From Prosthecomicrobium sp. N25 (GTDB taxonomy: Bacteria > Pseudomonadota > Alphaproteobacteria > Rhizobiales > Ancalomicrobiaceae), in contig NZ_JBBCAT010000004.1 in assembly GCF_037203705.1 (NCBI RefSeq), positions 310,001 through 374,000 on the forward strand: DNA of 64,000 nt. Direction: 5' to 3'. Below, in pieces: positions 62,287-64,000 of the stretch. Numbering within the stretch: the first letter of the stretch is position 1; each line of letters opens with the position of its first letter. The position numbers and the translations under genes are program-made. Below the pieces are notes generated by a model, which worked only from the letters and a program-made list of their open reading frames with translations, ran no database searches and was not told where the DNA came from.

Positions 62287-63342
62287 TCAGCGCTGCCTGG
62301 TGGAAGCGGCGGCTGTGGCGAGAGTGGTGTTCGCGACGAGCCCGTCCATGTACTTGCGCGCTTCGGCTTCGTTCCGGAAGTCGCGGCAGTCCGGCTGGCG
62401 GCGACGGCCGCCGATGGTGCGTTCGACGCGATGCCGTCCGCCGCCCAGGTACACGATCCGCTCTTCCCTGCCGTTGGCACAGGTGCAGATCCATGTCCGA
62501 TCGGCTTGGCGGACCCAACGACGCTCCGGACTCAGCCTCTCGAGTTCCTGCCGGAACGTCCTTGCGTCGGGATACCGCTCGTCGGGGTTAGGGTGTAGCG
62601 CCCTCTTAAGAACGCGCTTAAGGCGGCTAGGTAAGTACGCCTCGTACCCGATCGCGTGGGGTAGCGTCCCGTTCGCAATGTGCTGGCGACTGCCCGGACC
62701 CGACAGGAACCGCCCTATATCCGGGATGTTGTTCGCCGCCCGCAGAAGCGTCATCCCGGCCCCGAAGACGTCCGACCTTGAGCTGAAGGCCTGGTTATTG
62801 AAGGCCTCTGGTGAAGCGTGCGCTTGATAGAACAGGTTGGTGACACTGACCCCGGTACTGGGCTGGATGATGGTCCCGAAATCCGAGAGCTTGGCGTTAG
62901 CCCCCGCCAACATGATGTTCGCGGGCTTCACGTCGCGGTGGATGATGTCCCGATTGTGCGCATGCTCGAGCGCGAACAGGATCTGCTTGACGCACGTGAT
63001 CGAGTCGACGACGGGAACGAACTCCCGGGACAGTCGGTCACCGAGTGAACCGCCGTCGATGTACTCCATCTCGATCAGGACTGCCCCGTTGAGGATGTCC
63101 GCTGTGTAGATCTTCACCACGTGATCGTGGTTGCAGAGATGCTGGGCCTGCGCCTCGATGTGCGCCCGATGGCTGACCGGGTCCGTGATCTGAACGATCT
63201 TCAGTGCGGCCTCGTGCCCGAGGCTTCGGTTCCGGACGTGGTACACCTCCCCAAAGTAGCCGCTGCCGAGAATCCGGATCACCTCATACTTGTTCAGGAG
63301 CACCGTACCTGGCTGAAGGCCAAGCGGCATGATGGCCGGCAT
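62287..63342 (-). CDS. Eukaryotic-type Ser/Thr protein kinase
   Basis: This 351-residue protein has a complete Hanks-type kinase domain: glycine loop GSGYFGEVY (26-34), Lys48 in AALKIV, HRDVKPANIM (135-144) and DFG (154-156). Residues 270-351 form a separate basic tail with several cysteines (WICTCANGREERIVYLGGG, then QPDCRDFRNEAEARKYMDGL) of no recognised family. There is no membrane helix. The ATG at 63342 overlaps the stop of the upstream gene (TGATG). Codon use is less GC-biased than the flanks, suggesting transfer. A defence or stress-signalling role is possible. Confidence 0.88.
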   Translation of the reverse strand: MPAIMPLGLQPGTVLLNKYEVIRILGSGYFGEVYHVRNRSLGHEAALKIVQITDPVSHRAHIEAQAQHLCNHDHVVKIYTADILNGAVLIEMEYIDGGSLGDRLSREFVPVVDSITCVKQILFALEHAHNRDIIHRDVKPANIMLAGANAKLSDFGTIIQPSTGVSVTNLFYQAHASPEAFNNQAFSSRSDVFGAGMTLLRAANNIPDIGRFLSGPGSRQHIANGTLPHAIGYEAYLPSRLKRVLKRALHPNPDERYPDARTFRQELERLSPERRWVRQADRTWICTCANGREERIVYLGGGRHRVERTIGGRRRQPDCRDFRNEAEARKYMDGLVANTTLATAAASTRQR

Positions 63343-63788
63343 CAGAGGGCCATCCACGCCGCCAAAGCAGCCGACCGAGTTTCCTTTTTCGCAGAGCCCG
63401 GGAAGCCAGCGATCTTCGCGTCGCAGGCCGCATGCTTGTCGCCCGGGAAGTCCAGGGCGCGCTTCGTGAAGGATTGGAGCATGTATTCGTCGATCGGTAG
63501 CTCCGCCTCGTAGGCGATCAGGTTCAGTATACCGAACGGAAAGGCAAGGTAGGCGAACTGTTCAGCCTTCTTCGGATCGAGCGACAGGCGGTAAGCGAGC
63601 CTTGTCGGCCGGACGTGGTCTATCACCTCGCGGAACGTCTGCTTAAAAAAGTTCGCCAACGCAGTCCGGGGCTGCGCCGGGACGAAGCGGTGCATGCCGT
63701 GATCGACGTAAACCGGTGATGCACGGGAGCCGTCCAGCACGCAGTAGTGAAGCTCACCCTTTTGGATGCTGAACCCGAGGCACGGCAT
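63342..63788 (-). CDS. Uncharacterised protein, possibly RNase H/RuvC-like (DUF3010-like)
   Basis: This 148-residue protein begins MPCLGFSIQKGELHYCVLDG, resembling the first beta hairpin of RuvC/RNase H-fold proteins, and later has IAYEAELPIDEYMLQSFTKR followed by GDKHAACDAKI, like the RuvC segment before its last acidic residues. The first catalytic aspartate of RuvC is not conserved. A GAGG lies ten bases upstream of the ATG. Its stop overlaps the kinase start, so the two form a tight cassette. The fold call is tentative. Confidence 0.6.
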   Translation of the reverse strand: MPCLGFSIQKGELHYCVLDGSRASPVYVDHGMHRFVPAQPRTALANFFKQTFREVIDHVRPTRLAYRLSLDPKKAEQFAYLAFPFGILNLIAYEAELPIDEYMLQSFTKRALDFPGDKHAACDAKIAGFPGSAKKETRSAALAAWMAL

Positions 63789-63811
63789 TAGTAACTGACC
63801 TCAACTTGGTT

Positions 63812-63841
63812 GCTCGCCCGGCGGCTTCCCACCGGGCGAGC
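63812..63841. terminator. Strong hairpin between nrdJ and the kinase cassette
   Basis: GCTCGCCCGG (63812-63821) pairs perfectly with CCGGGCGAGC (63832-63841). On the minus strand it lies 70 bases after the nrdJ stop and 24 bases before the cassette's first ATG. There is no long T-run, so it may be a weak terminator or attenuator. Confidence 0.5.
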
Positions 63842-63910
63842 TCTTTGTCAATGTGAAGGCAGAGCCAAAACTGCCGTCATCTTTGCGGCGTAATCATCAG
63901 CCGACTCACA

Positions 63911-64000
63911 TCACGAACACCCGCTCGTCGACCCGCAGGTGTCGCACTTCAGGCACGTCCCGTTCCGCACCATCGTGAAGTTCCCGCATTCCTGGCAGGC
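63911..64000 (-). CDS. nrdJ: Vitamin B12-dependent ribonucleotide reductase, C-terminal end
   Basis: The last 29 codons are present: ACQECGNFTMVRNGTCLKCD then TCGSTSGCS and the stop. The cysteine-rich CxxCG...CLKCDTCGSTSGC tail is characteristic of class II (adenosylcobalamin-dependent) NrdJ, where it helps shuttle electrons or bind zinc. The rest of the gene lies beyond the right edge. Confidence 0.88.
   Translation of the reverse strand, partial: ACQECGNFTMVRNGTCLKCDTCGSTSGCS

Overview
The window is GC-rich chromosomal DNA of an alphaproteobacterium, most likely a soil or plant-associated Hyphomicrobiales (Rhizobiales) member. The evidence is the very high G+C of the core genes, the dispersed palindromic repeats carrying CGGGACAAGCC-type cores, and the gene families present: a CSS-type EAL protein, DMT transporters, amide hydrolases, proteobacterial indolepyruvate oxidoreductase and NrdJ. 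No rRNA, tRNA or CRISPR array was seen.

Region 1 (1-4320) holds core and housekeeping genes: the start of a DHFR/RibD-like reductase, a glutathione peroxidase, a membrane EAL phosphodiesterase, and a three-gene chain of crotonase homologue, small membrane protein and CoA-binding protein.

Region 2 (4362-28060) is a large amide-nitrogen catabolic cluster. It contains two amidases, each preceded by a small AtzG-like protein, an acetamidase/formamidase, an asparaginase-like protein, two paralogous isochorismatase-fold cysteine hydrolases, a complete dipeptide-type ABC importer, four EamA transporters, an AbrB-type membrane protein and one FCD-type GntR regulator. An inverted repeat of form WTTG-N4-CAAT recurs in front of most of the transcription units, suggesting one regulon. 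At its edge lie an exported metallo-beta-lactamase-fold hydrolase and an HMG-CoA lyase-type enzyme.

Region 3 (28310-32522) has an MFS exporter with an extra C-terminal domain, a MalY/PatB-type C-S lyase and an orphan protein with a papain-like Cys-His-Asp arrangement.

Region 4 (about 33370-44300) is a decayed mobile island. It starts where a LysR gene missing its 5' end meets a P4-type integrase missing its N-terminus. It carries an AlpA-like gene, a broken primase fragment, an IS3 element, and cargo of a Crp/Fnr regulator, a small membrane protein, an outer-membrane protein, two exported amidohydrolases and a collapsed SDR. It ends in an IS5/IS630 mosaic remnant.

Region 5 (44325-56132) is a hydroxycinnamate (ferulate/p-coumarate) uptake and beta-oxidation cluster: a MarR regulator, a Liv-type ABC importer with a fused LivM-LivG, acyl-CoA dehydrogenase, binding protein, SDR, feruloyl-CoA synthase-like ligase, enoyl-CoA hydratase, and an amidohydrolase-fold protein that may cleave the beta-ketoacyl-CoA. 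Three AT-rich palindromes with a GTTAT-N5-ATAAC core sit at its promoters.

Region 6 (56534-64000) has a class A beta-lactamase, iorA-iorB, an internally deleted SDR pseudogene, a two-gene cassette of an RNase H-like protein and a Ser/Thr protein kinase, and the 3' end of nrdJ.
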